Assembly: GCA_963717195.1 (NCBI GenBank)
Contig: CAVQVR010000018.1
Coordinates: forward strand, 71,149-135,148
DNA: 64,000 nucleotides
Origin: JACDAE01 sp963717195
GTDB taxonomy: Bacteria; Chloroflexota; Ktedonobacteria; Ktedonobacterales; Ktedonobacteraceae
Reading direction: 5' to 3'
Made by a program: the position numbers and the translations under genes. A model generated the notes under the pieces. It saw only the letters and a program-made list of their open reading frames with translations. It ran no database searches and was not told the DNA's origin. Every line of letters starts with the position of its first letter. The stretch's first letter is position 1. Positions 8,535 to 16,973 of the stretch are shown here, in pieces.

Positions 8535-10127
8535 CTATGATTTTTTAAACGTGCAGGTGATCTTTCCGAATTGGAGCGTATCTCCATCGTTAATAGGCGT
8601 TGCTTTATCCGGCTCCAGGCGTTTACCATTGATGCGCGTGGCGTTGGTACTGTTCAGATCGGTCAGTGTGCAGGTGCTGCCGATGTGTTCGATTGCAGCG
8701 TGAATACGCGAAACGGTGTCGGCACCCTGGATCTGGGCCAGGTCGATCTCTGGCTCAATACCACCCAGGTCGTGATCGTAGCGTCCTACAACTGCACGTT
8801 CGCCAGCAAGCTGAATTTGTGGGCCATCGTTGAATTGCAACGAACCCCAGGGAACATTGGCGTCACTGGCAGGCTTAGAAGCAACCTGGGACTGGATCGG
8901 CGTTGCAGGTGCAGGTGGTGACACATGCAATCCTGCGTGTGGCGCAGATGGATTAGCCTGGGCCTGTGAGGAGGATGGTATATAATACTGCTTTTCCGGT
9001 CGTGGTGGCGCAGGCTTCTCTTTCTTTGGCTCGTTTGATGGAACCAGTGTCACTTTCGGTTGTGGAACCACTGATGGATCCTGAGTCGTGGGTGGCACAT
9101 ATAGCGGGGGCTCAGGAGCAGGGGTAATCTGAACTGGCTTTGCCTCAACCGTTGGCTGTGAGGTTGGTGGTGTATAGACTGGTGCTGGCGGTGGTGTATA
9201 GACCGGTGTCTGTGGGGTTGGTGGTGGTGTATACATAGGCATTGCCGGTTGCGTATAAGTAACGGTTGGTTGTGGCGAAGCAGACGGCGTTGGCGGCGTA
9301 TAGGGTGCCGATGGTGGCGGTAGGGGCCGACTGGGAACCGCTGGCGTCTGCTGAGTATTTGTCTGGAACGTCGAAGCTCCACATTTTGGGCAGAAGGAAG
9401 CGCCCGGCTTAATCTCGAAGTTACAGTTACTACAATATTCCTTTGCAGGTGCTAACGAGCGACCACAGCCGGAGCAGAACGTATCACCTGCTTCATATGG
9501 CGTATTGCAGTTTGGGCAGTGCAATTGTCCCCCCGTAGGCCTTGGAACTGGTCGAGGTGTTACAGGTGGTGCAGGCACAGTAGCCTCTGAAACGATGACG
9601 CGCGGTGGTGGTATATATGCTGGCGTCTGTTGTGGAGGCGGAATATAGATTGGTGTCTGTTGCTGCGGAGGACTACCCCAGCGTTGCTGAACCTGTGGCA
9701 AAAGTTGCATGGGGATAGGGCCTGCGACCAATCCTGGCCGTTGCTGCCGTACCAGGCCATCAACTATATTCAACACCTGGTTGCTCAGGCTTGCCTGGCG
9801 CAGTGCACCTACGCCAGCGGTCAGAGCGAGTGGCCATAGTATCGGAAGAGCCACAATACCAACGGCTCCCACAGCGGCCTTATCCAGCCATTTCTGTTGA
9901 CCAATCATCGCAAGAGTGCCATTAGCAGTTTTCTGTACTGTCACTGTCAGAGCAGCCTGCATACCAATGATGGCCTCGAAATCGCCACCTTTTTTCAACT
10001 GTACCAGCCGTTGCTGCTGATCGCCAAACTGCTGAGCCTGATAACCCTGTGCGATGTATACATTCACAAGATCATTTGCTAACTGCTCGATATCAATATC
10101 ATCTGTATTATAAAAACGAGCATCCAT
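8535..10127 (-). CDS. FHA-domain protein with double zinc ribbon
   Basis: A 530-residue protein in four parts. Residues 1-140 are a small alpha/beta domain with a hydrophobic stretch (AAVGAVGIVALPILWPLALT), possibly membrane-associated. Residues about 200-260 hold two zinc ribbons (CPNCNTPYEAGDTFCSGCG and CSNCNFEIKPGASFCPKCG). About 180 residues of Pro/Gln/Thr-rich linker follow. The C-terminal 85 residues are a forkhead-associated domain with GRYD, SRIHA and DLNSTNATRING motifs. FHA domains bind phosphothreonine, so this is probably a reader in Ser/Thr kinase signalling, although no kinase lies in the window. The ATG follows GGAGGAG. The low-complexity linker makes reliable antisense open frames, which are not genes. 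Confidence 0.85.
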   Translation of the reverse strand: MDARFYNTDDIDIEQLANDLVNVYIAQGYQAQQFGDQQQRLVQLKKGGDFEAIIGMQAALTVTVQKTANGTLAMIGQQKWLDKAAVGAVGIVALPILWPLALTAGVGALRQASLSNQVLNIVDGLVRQQRPGLVAGPIPMQLLPQVQQRWGSPPQQQTPIYIPPPQQTPAYIPPPRVIVSEATVPAPPVTPRPVPRPTGGQLHCPNCNTPYEAGDTFCSGCGRSLAPAKEYCSNCNFEIKPGASFCPKCGASTFQTNTQQTPAVPSRPLPPPSAPYTPPTPSASPQPTVTYTQPAMPMYTPPPTPQTPVYTPPPAPVYTPPTSQPTVEAKPVQITPAPEPPLYVPPTTQDPSVVPQPKVTLVPSNEPKKEKPAPPRPEKQYYIPSSSQAQANPSAPHAGLHVSPPAPATPIQSQVASKPASDANVPWGSLQFNDGPQIQLAGERAVVGRYDHDLGGIEPEIDLAQIQGADTVSRIHAAIEHIGSTCTLTDLNSTNATRINGKRLEPDKATPINDGDTLQFGKITCTFKKS

Positions 10128-10456
10128 TCGTTACTCCTCCAAAGCGGCTGTATATCTTTTTGTCATCTAGTTGTTTGTAATTGTCTATAAAGTTCTCAAT
10201 GCACATTACCTGTGTGGGGTTATCACGTTTTAGTAATGTCACAGTGCGATGAAATCAAATGCATCATCTATGTTTCTCTACGTTTGCATTGAGATAAGGT
10301 TAGATGCCTCTATTGTAGGTGCCTATAGAGTATATCATATGGGAGAAGATCCTCAAGAAGGAGAAATTGAACCCTTTTTTTCGCCAGAAGCGCTGCTTGT
10401 TCTAGCGTAATCAAGCATGCCTGCATATAGTCTCAAGTAGCCTCAACAACAAGAAC

Positions 10457-10560
10457 TCGGTGGCATCTTACCCACCGAATTCCTCACCTTTCATGTGAAA
10501 GGTGCTACAGAGGTCGTTCGTTGACCTGTCACATCGTGGATAAAGGAAGGAGCACGAATG
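10457..10560 (+). promoter_or_regulatory. Possible structured leader: three hairpins followed by a strong ribosome site
   Basis: Three hairpins follow one another: TCGGTGG/CCACCGA (10457-10478), CACCTTTCA/TGAAAGGTG (10485-10504) and AGGTC/GACCT (10511-10527). After them come AAGGAAGGAG and an ATG at 10558. The ATG opens only a 17-codon frame that runs antisense into the end of the ABM-like gene. This could be a leader whose gene was lost, a leader peptide, the end of a decayed mobile element, or the structured 3' region of the minus-strand gene. None is proven. Confidence 0.3.
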
Positions 10561-10836
10561 TTAGGGTTTGAGCAATCGGTGGACGGGCCAGACCTGTGGT
10601 TGGGGAGTCGCTAAGCCTGCTTCTTGCAATGCCTGCCCTAGTTTCTCTTGAAAGAACTTATTGGCGGCTTCCTCCGATTCCCATACATCGACCACGCGCC
10701 ACCCTCCTTCCATCGGACCTTCAACGTGAAAGAGTTGCCCTGGAGCGGCTTTACTGCCAAGCTGTAGTTTCTCTAAAACCTGGTCAAATTGCTCTTGCCT
10801 GCCACCAGGAAACTCAAATAGAAACGCCAGTGCCAT
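10561..10836 (-). CDS. Small dimeric alpha/beta-barrel (ABM-like) protein
   Basis: A 91-residue protein with the pattern of the antibiotic-biosynthesis-monooxygenase/dimeric alpha-beta barrel superfamily: a first strand LAFLFEFPGG, a helix QEQFDQVLEKL, then QLFHVEGPMEGGWRVVDVWES, a helix EEAANKFFQEKL and a final proline-rich segment. The VDVWES..A..F signature is typical. The reaction cannot be told from sequence; many such proteins are oxygenases, heme-degrading enzymes or ligand binders. AAAGGAGG precedes the ATG at a good distance. It is a single gene. Confidence 0.65.
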   Translation of the reverse strand: MALAFLFEFPGGRQEQFDQVLEKLQLGSKAAPGQLFHVEGPMEGGWRVVDVWESEEAANKFFQEKLGQALQEAGLATPQPQVWPVHRLLKP

Positions 10837-11245
10837 ACTGATTTTCCTCCTTTGTGTGTTGTTGAGTACAAATTGCCTTGTCCATCCAGGCGATAATACG
10901 GAAAGACTTCTGTAGATCAGTCAGCATTAGTATACCACAACTATCAATAGTGGTATATCATATTAGTATATCGCTGTAACTATTTAAGAACTCTTTTGCT
11001 AAATCCTCACCGCGATGTCGCTAGCATCATTCTTGTGTGATCAGGGGGACCACCATACCTCTTCGCGCATCTACTCCATAATATGAATATCATATTGATC
11101 CATACCATTGTGAACCATTAATTCGGCAAAAATACTAATAATATGCTATTGTATTTCTGTTTAGTATAAGGTATAGTATGCTTGAAATGATTGTGATGAT
11201 GATAGTTGAGTATACAGGGCGCGGGATGTGAAGAAGGAGTGTGAG
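10837..11245. other. Divergent intergenic region with a small inverted repeat
   Basis: About 410 bases of AT-rich DNA between two divergent genes, so it holds promoters for both. Positions 10931-10957 form an inverted repeat (TATACCAC and GTGGTATA) that could be an operator. AGTATAAGGTATAGTATG near 11163-11180 contains -10-like sequences for the plus-strand ATPase gene. Confidence 0.4.
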
Positions 11246-14077
11246 ATGGGGAAAAGTGGCTTGCAGGTGGATAGTGGGCTGGCAATGATTGACCGGGGGC
11301 CATTTGTTGGACGTGCAACGAAGATGAGCAGGTTAATGGAGACCTATGCATGTGTCCAGGAAGGGCATACCTGGATTATGAGCGTAAAAGGCGAGTCCGG
11401 TATTGGCAAGACGCGGATGGCGAGCGAATTTTTAGACTGGTCAGTTGCGCAAGGTGCAGATGTATTACAGGGGAGAGCATTTGAAGGTGGTGGGTGCTGG
11501 CCTTATCAGCCTCTGGTCGAGATGCTGGAACGGCGTCGGGCGCGTGCAACGAACGAGCGGCAGAGGCAAGACACGCTTCTTGATCCGCTCGCTGAAATGC
11601 TGGATCATGTGCTTACGGAGATGCGCACCTATACACTCAATCAATTCCCGAGTGAGGGGCCAGGGAAGACGGAATACAAACGGCTGTGTGAGTCATTTAC
11701 GCTACTAGGCCAGGCATTGGCGGAGCGGGCACCAGTTGTTATGTTTATCGACGATATCCACTGGTCCGATTTTGCTTCGCTGGATATGCTCCAGTATGCC
11801 AGTCGACGTTGGATAGAGAGCAATACCCCCATATTAATACTTCTGGCCTTACGCACAGAGGCATTGGTCATACTACCGGCCTTTGCGGCCTGGCTTGCTC
11901 ATCTCGAACAAGATCTGCATGCCTCTAGCTTCATTGTAAATCCACTGACACTTGAAGATACAATAGAATTTGTGCTTGCTATTGCCGAAGAAGATGCAGT
12001 GTATCTCGCAGGATTTGGACACTGGCTCTACAGCGAAACGGGAGGGCAGGCTTTTTATATGGTAGAGCTGCTCAAAATGCTCTTTGAACAAGGATTGCTT
12101 ACGGCGCGTGAGAGAAAGGATGGTGGATGGAGAATTGGTTTTGCGTCAATTGCGGGCGGTGCATTAGAACGCATGGTGCTTCCAGGTGTGCGAGCTGTTG
12201 TCGCTATGCAGTTCAAGCTACTTACACCGGAAGCCAGGATGCTGGTAGCTGCCGGAGCTGTTCTCGGGCGCAGTCTGCCTTTTGCATATGTATGTTATGT
12301 CGCTGGCCTGAGTGATGAAGAGGGATGGGAAGCCCTCAGCGAATTACTGATGGGGCGTATTTTTTGTGAAGAGGGGACATGCTACTTTTTTATGCATGAC
12401 AAAGTTCGCGAAGTTGCTTATGCGGACATAGCAGGTGTCCAGCGGATGGAGTTACATGCTCGTGCACTAGAAATATTGCATCGCGAGGCTGTTCCTCTTT
12501 CGTTCCAGGCGTATCATGCACAGGCGGCAGGCCTGTATGAGTCGGCACTCTATCTCTATATTACTGCTGGTGATGTAGCGTTACGCCTTCTTGCTTTCCG
12601 CGATGCTATCGCCTTTTATGAAAGTGCATTACATGTATTGATGGAACAGCAAGTACAGGAAGGAGTATTACCTGCTGTGCCATTGCCGACTATTGAACAT
12701 CTTTACCTTCAATCGGGGCATGTCTACGAAGTTCTGCATGAGCGAGAACACGCGTGGGCTACCTACCAATCCATGTTCTTACTGGCGAGGAGAATAAATG
12801 TAACAATACTGATCCATGACGCTTTGTGTCAGTTAGCGACAGTCACTCGCTATAAGACGTTTGATATGCAAGAGCAGGCTCGTATGCTTTTTCAGGAAGA
12901 AACTGGTCATGTCGGTGACTCTGCGCTGCTCGCAGAGAACGAATGGCAGTTGACGCAATTCAACTTCTATCGCTTTGACGTTGAAGCGGCATTACAACAT
13001 GCTGAACAAGCGCTCCAACTGGCACACGAGGCCACTTTGCCAGAACTGATAGCACGTACACTCTCGGCATTCGCCAATGTACGTATGCTGGTAAGTGCCT
13101 GGGAAGAGGTCGAAACTCTGGCTGAGGAGGCTCGCATGTTCTACGAACAACAGCACAACGCTGTGATGGAAGCAACCTGCCTTCTACAGGTTGCCCAGGC
13201 CAAATTTAGTCGAAGTCAGCCGCAAGAAAGTGTCATCGCTGCACGTGGAGCGTATCTGGCATTTACTCAGGCCAAGTATCGTTGGGGAAGGATCTATTCC
13301 ACTTATCATCTGGTAGCAGGATTGCTGGATATTGGGGCATATGGAGAAGCACTGGCTCTGGCACAGGAAGCGCTGACATGGGCACGAGCATACAATGTAG
13401 CCCTGCTATTGTGTCTTTGCCTGAACGCGTTAGGAAGAGTACAGCGGGCGCTGATGAACCCGGTTAGCGCCTACTCGCTTCATCGTGAGGCAATGAGCGT
13501 CTTCCCCACTGATGTGCCGCAGCCTGTTCTGGAAATGCTGACCGCCGAACTTTGCGCCGATTGCGTCCTTGCTGATGAGTGGGCGGAAGCTCAACCATAT
13601 GCAACGCAGGCGCTAGCCTATAGAAGCAATAGCACTTTTCTGTATGTTGGTCTGACGCGCTGGTATGAAACAGAGATTCTGGTACGTACAGGATATAACG
13701 AACGTGCGACTGCTGATACTGAACAATTTGGGAGTTTGATCGGCCAGAGCCCTCGTTACCGTATTCCTTACCTGCGGATGCTGGCTGTATTGGCCCTCTG
13801 GGGCGGTGAATTTGAGCAGACGCATCTTTACCTGCAAAAAGCGGGAGAACTGGCTGAGGAGATCGGGCTACCAGGAGAACTCTGGTCTATAGAAGCTGCA
13901 CGCGGCGATTTGTATCAGGCACAGGGCAACGAAGTCGGGGCGTGTATAGCTTTTAAGCACGCAAGTGAAATTGTATATGCTCTTGCTGAGAGGATAGAGG
14001 ATGGGCAGATGCGGACGAAGTTTCTGGCTGCGCAGCAGGTTCAGCGTGTGATAACTATATCCTCAGCTAATATCTAG
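11246..14077 (+). CDS. AAA ATPase with long TPR-like helical repeat region
   Basis: A 943-residue signalling ATPase. After FVGRATKM there is a Walker A GESGIGKTR (residues about 49-57) and a Walker B VVMFIDDIHW (about 165-174), giving an AAA_16/STAND-type module. The rest, from about residue 400, is helical repeats typical of MalT-like or adenylate-cyclase-associated ATPases. I see no LuxR-type DNA-binding domain at the C-terminus (it ends VQRVITISSANI) and no cyclase domain at the N-terminus, so the output partner is separate or missing. The ATG at 11246 is preferred over an upstream GTG at 11228 because GAAGGAG lies six bases before it. The stop overlaps the convergent XRE gene by four bases. 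Confidence 0.8.
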   Translation: MGKSGLQVDSGLAMIDRGPFVGRATKMSRLMETYACVQEGHTWIMSVKGESGIGKTRMASEFLDWSVAQGADVLQGRAFEGGGCWPYQPLVEMLERRRARATNERQRQDTLLDPLAEMLDHVLTEMRTYTLNQFPSEGPGKTEYKRLCESFTLLGQALAERAPVVMFIDDIHWSDFASLDMLQYASRRWIESNTPILILLALRTEALVILPAFAAWLAHLEQDLHASSFIVNPLTLEDTIEFVLAIAEEDAVYLAGFGHWLYSETGGQAFYMVELLKMLFEQGLLTARERKDGGWRIGFASIAGGALERMVLPGVRAVVAMQFKLLTPEARMLVAAGAVLGRSLPFAYVCYVAGLSDEEGWEALSELLMGRIFCEEGTCYFFMHDKVREVAYADIAGVQRMELHARALEILHREAVPLSFQAYHAQAAGLYESALYLYITAGDVALRLLAFRDAIAFYESALHVLMEQQVQEGVLPAVPLPTIEHLYLQSGHVYEVLHEREHAWATYQSMFLLARRINVTILIHDALCQLATVTRYKTFDMQEQARMLFQEETGHVGDSALLAENEWQLTQFNFYRFDVEAALQHAEQALQLAHEATLPELIARTLSAFANVRMLVSAWEEVETLAEEARMFYEQQHNAVMEATCLLQVAQAKFSRSQPQESVIAARGAYLAFTQAKYRWGRIYSTYHLVAGLLDIGAYGEALALAQEALTWARAYNVALLLCLCLNALGRVQRALMNPVSAYSLHREAMSVFPTDVPQPVLEMLTAELCADCVLADEWAEAQPYATQALAYRSNSTFLYVGLTRWYETEILVRTGYNERATADTEQFGSLIGQSPRYRIPYLRMLAVLALWGGEFEQTHLYLQKAGELAEEIGLPGELWSIEAARGDLYQAQGNEVGACIAFKHASEIVYALAERIEDGQMRTKFLAAQQVQRVITISSANI

Positions 14078-14883
14078 CCTTGTTGCCATCCATGCTGACG
14101 ATACATAGCCAGTGCCTGCTGATCGCCGGGAACGTAACTAACCATCGAATAGCTGGCGATACCGGTGAACCCGGTGGTAGCTGTGCGCAGAGTCAGCCGA
14201 CCGAGTTTGCTATGCTGGACCTGGAAGACGAAAGAGGGCGCAGGTTTTCCTCTGGGATATGTGGCTGAAGCGATGCGTCGGAATTCGGGGAGTTCGCGCA
14301 GGCTTTTCCACAATGTCTTATATTCAGGAAGGTGCGTCATGGTGCGTGTATCGTAGAGAAAATCGCTCATCAAGCGCCGGGCCAGGTTCTCCCAGCCATG
14401 AAAGCGGGGACGCTTAAGGGGATCAAAAACCAGTTCTAACAGATGTAGTTTCTTCCCTTTTCCGAGTTCTTCCTGTATCTCGAACAGAGTAGTTGCCGCT
14501 GCATTCCAGGAATGCAGAAACCAGAGGCGATCCAGAGAATGAGCAGGGTACGAAGTATTGTGCACCAATAAGCGTGCCAGCTCTCCCATATCGAGCAGAG
14601 TGCCCTCAAACAATTCGGAGTCGATATAGTGCCCGGTTAGTTGAGTATAGGCATCATAAAAACGGTTGCGCTCTTCAGGTGTGAGCTCCAGAGCGCGTAC
14701 AATGTTTTGCACAACAGCAGATGAGGGATTCGTACGTTGTCCCGTCTCAAGATGATAGACATATGTACGAGAGAGACGGGTGGCCTGTGCCAGTTGTCCC
14801 TGCGACATGTCGTGTTCCTGACGGAACCGGGTTACCAGTTGCGCGAAATCTGAAATCTGCTTTGTGTGATATTGAGTTTCCAC
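14074..14883 (-). CDS. XRE-family regulator with MmyB-like ligand-binding domain
   Basis: A 269-residue protein. Residues about 12-75 are an XRE helix-turn-helix (VTRFRQEHDMSQGQLAQATR, then LSRTYVYHLETGQRTNPSS). The remainder matches the MmyB-type ligand-binding domain, with NTSYPAHSLDRLWFLHSWN and a C-terminal strand region. Such proteins often control a neighbouring oxidoreductase; here the neighbours are an ATPase (convergent, 4-nt overlap) and a divergent acyl-CoA ligase 190 bases away. Control of the beta-oxidation cluster is therefore possible but unproven; MmyB-type proteins in actinobacteria are reported to sense fatty-acid-like ligands. The start is GTG at 14883 behind GAGGAGGA. Confidence 0.85.
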   Translation of the reverse strand: METQYHTKQISDFAQLVTRFRQEHDMSQGQLAQATRLSRTYVYHLETGQRTNPSSAVVQNIVRALELTPEERNRFYDAYTQLTGHYIDSELFEGTLLDMGELARLLVHNTSYPAHSLDRLWFLHSWNAAATTLFEIQEELGKGKKLHLLELVFDPLKRPRFHGWENLARRLMSDFLYDTRTMTHLPEYKTLWKSLRELPEFRRIASATYPRGKPAPSFVFQVQHSKLGRLTLRTATTGFTGIASYSMVSYVPGDQQALAMYRQHGWQQG

Positions 14884-15075
14884 AAGAGATTCCTCCTCTC
14901 AAAACCATTTTTTCATTCACACAGGCGTTAGCTACCTGTACATTATGCCGCAAAATTTGTTAGCTGGCAACATGTCCATATTCCATAGCATAGCTTATAC
15001 TGATGCCAGTGGGTAGTTTTATTACTTATAATCGCGACAAAGAGGTCGCCTCAGGTACCTGTGAGGGGTACTGCT

Positions 15076-16848
15076 ATGGAGAGGAGCTATCGCTACATGT
15101 CCGACCCATCTCTCATCAATAATGCACAGACGGAACCACACAATGATGAATTATTAGCAACTCGTCCCTGGCTACGTAACTATGAAGAGGGTGTTCCTTT
15201 TCATCTTGATATTCCAGATCGCCCTTTGACCTGGCTCCTCGATAACACCGCACGTCATTATCCAAACAATACCGCCATAATTTACTATGGTCGTAAGATT
15301 ACCTATGCTCAACTCTCAACCCTGGCCAACCGTTTCGCCATTGGTTTACAGAAGATCGGCGTGAAAAAAGGGGATCGGGTTGCTATTGCACTGCCAAATA
15401 TTCCTCAATACCCAATAGCTTTTTATGGAGCCCTGAGAGCCGGAGCAGTGGTTGTGCCTACCAATCCTCTTTACACCGAGCGCGAGTTATCTCACCAGCT
15501 CATTGATTCAGGATCTACGGTCATCGTCATGCTTGACTCGTTCTACCCATCGGTACGCAATATTCGTGCGCATACGGCATTAGAACACATCATTGTCACC
15601 AGCCCTTCCGACTTTTTGCCTCCGCTGTTGCGCAACCTTTATCCTCTGAGCCAGCGCGGAGTCAACGTACCTGAGCCAAGGCTAAGTGAGAAAGAACTAA
15701 AAAGTGACCCGACACTGCATACAGTACAGAGTTTTTTAAGTGTACACAAAGGGAGTGTTGCAGCTTTCAACCTGCCAGTGCCAGTAACAGGTGATGATCT
15801 TGCGGCTCTCCAGTATACAGGCGGTACAACGGGACTTGCCAAAGGAGCGATGTTGACGCATCGCAACATACTATCCAATGCCATGCAGACGCGCTACTGG
15901 ACACCTAAAGCCAGGGATGGTAAAGAAGTTTCTCTCTGTGTCGCGCCCTTCTTTCACTCATACGGCCTGACGGTTGGTATGAATTTCTCCATTCTTGCTG
16001 CGGCAACTATGGTTTTACTGCCACGTTTTAAGGCAAAAGATGTTTTGAGCTCCATTCGTCGTTACAAGCCCACTCTTTTCCCCGGTATTCCAACAATGTA
16101 CATTGCGATTATGCGTGAAGTCGGTGAACAAAGTGCTCAACTGCAATCTATCACGTATTGTATCAGTGGCGCTGCCCCACTGGCTGCTAAAGTGCAAGAT
16201 GATTTCGAGAAGATGGCGGGGGCTACTCTTGTCGAGGGTTATGGTCTGAGCGAAGCCTCTCCCGTCACACATTGTAATCCACTTACAGAAAAGCGGCGCA
16301 ATGGAAGCGTTGGTCTACCATTACCGAATGTCGAATTGATTATTGTCAGTCCACTGACCGGTGAACAGGTGCCTGTTGGTGGAGTGGGTGAGATTCTTGT
16401 GAAGGGACCCAATATAATGAAAGGGTACTGGAAACGAGAGGATGAGAGCAAAGCTGTTTTCTATAATGGCTGGATGCATACTGGCGATCTTGGCAAGATG
16501 GATGAAGAGGGATACTTCTACATTGTGGAACGAGCCAAAGATATGATTATTGCGGGCGGCTTTAACATCTATCCACGCGAGATAGAAGAGGTGCTATTCC
16601 AGCATCCTGATGTAGCTGAAGCAGCCGTTGTTGGTATGCCACACGAGTATCGTGGCGAGACGGTAGCCGCCTTTATCGTACTGCGATCAGGTATTAAGCC
16701 ATCGGAAGAAAAGCGAGAGGCGATTGTCGCATTTTGTAAACAAGAACTGGCATCATACAAGGTGCCAAAGTTGATAGAATTTCGTGAGAGTTTACCCAAG
16801 TCAATTATTGGTAAAGTCTTACGCAGAGAGTTACGTGTAACGAAATAA
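15076..16848 (+). CDS. fadD: Long-chain fatty-acid-CoA ligase
   Basis: An AMP-binding enzyme of about 590 residues that activates fatty acids to acyl-CoA at the cell membrane. Motifs are complete: the phosphate loop LQYTGGTTGLAKGAMLTHRN, the EGYGLSEASP core, TGDLGKMDEEGYFYIVERAKD, the linker motif GGFNIYPREIEEVL, and the C-terminal lysine loop KSIIGKVLRREL. The start is uncertain: GTG 15061, ATG 15076 (after GAGGGG) and ATG 15097 (after GAGAGGAG) are all in frame. It is the first gene of a plus-strand beta-oxidation cluster, and is separated from the dehydrogenase gene by tandem GTAGGGGC repeats. Confidence 0.9.
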   Translation: MERSYRYMSDPSLINNAQTEPHNDELLATRPWLRNYEEGVPFHLDIPDRPLTWLLDNTARHYPNNTAIIYYGRKITYAQLSTLANRFAIGLQKIGVKKGDRVAIALPNIPQYPIAFYGALRAGAVVVPTNPLYTERELSHQLIDSGSTVIVMLDSFYPSVRNIRAHTALEHIIVTSPSDFLPPLLRNLYPLSQRGVNVPEPRLSEKELKSDPTLHTVQSFLSVHKGSVAAFNLPVPVTGDDLAALQYTGGTTGLAKGAMLTHRNILSNAMQTRYWTPKARDGKEVSLCVAPFFHSYGLTVGMNFSILAAATMVLLPRFKAKDVLSSIRRYKPTLFPGIPTMYIAIMREVGEQSAQLQSITYCISGAAPLAAKVQDDFEKMAGATLVEGYGLSEASPVTHCNPLTEKRRNGSVGLPLPNVELIIVSPLTGEQVPVGGVGEILVKGPNIMKGYWKREDESKAVFYNGWMHTGDLGKMDEEGYFYIVERAKDMIIAGGFNIYPREIEEVLFQHPDVAEAAVVGMPHEYRGETVAAFIVLRSGIKPSEEKREAIVAFCKQELASYKVPKLIEFRESLPKSIIGKVLRRELRVTK

Positions 16849-16851
16849 TAT

Positions 16852-16956
16852 GTAGGGGCCGCATTTACGGCGCCCAGGTGCGTATCCAATGCGGATAACC
16901 AAATTCACGTAGGGGCCGCGTTTACGACGCCCGTGCGTGGCCTGTGCCGATAATCA
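16852..16956. repeat. Two tandem GTAGGGGC repeat units
   Basis: Two diverged direct copies begin at 16852 and 16909 (period 57). Each starts GTAGGGGCCGC(A/G)TTTACG and ends near GC(G/C)GATAA(C/T)CA. The second copy runs into the ribosome site of the acyl-CoA dehydrogenase gene. The same GTAGGGGC-type core recurs in the hairpins at 19149, 22938 and 45875. Confidence 0.75.
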
Positions 16957-16973
16957 AAGGAGAAGCAGCATCC

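Noticed and set aside
8571..9900. Open frames antisense to the proline-rich FHA protein
   Set aside because: Low-complexity CCA/CAA-rich coding sequence leaves the other frames open. They have no ribosome sites and no family resemblance.
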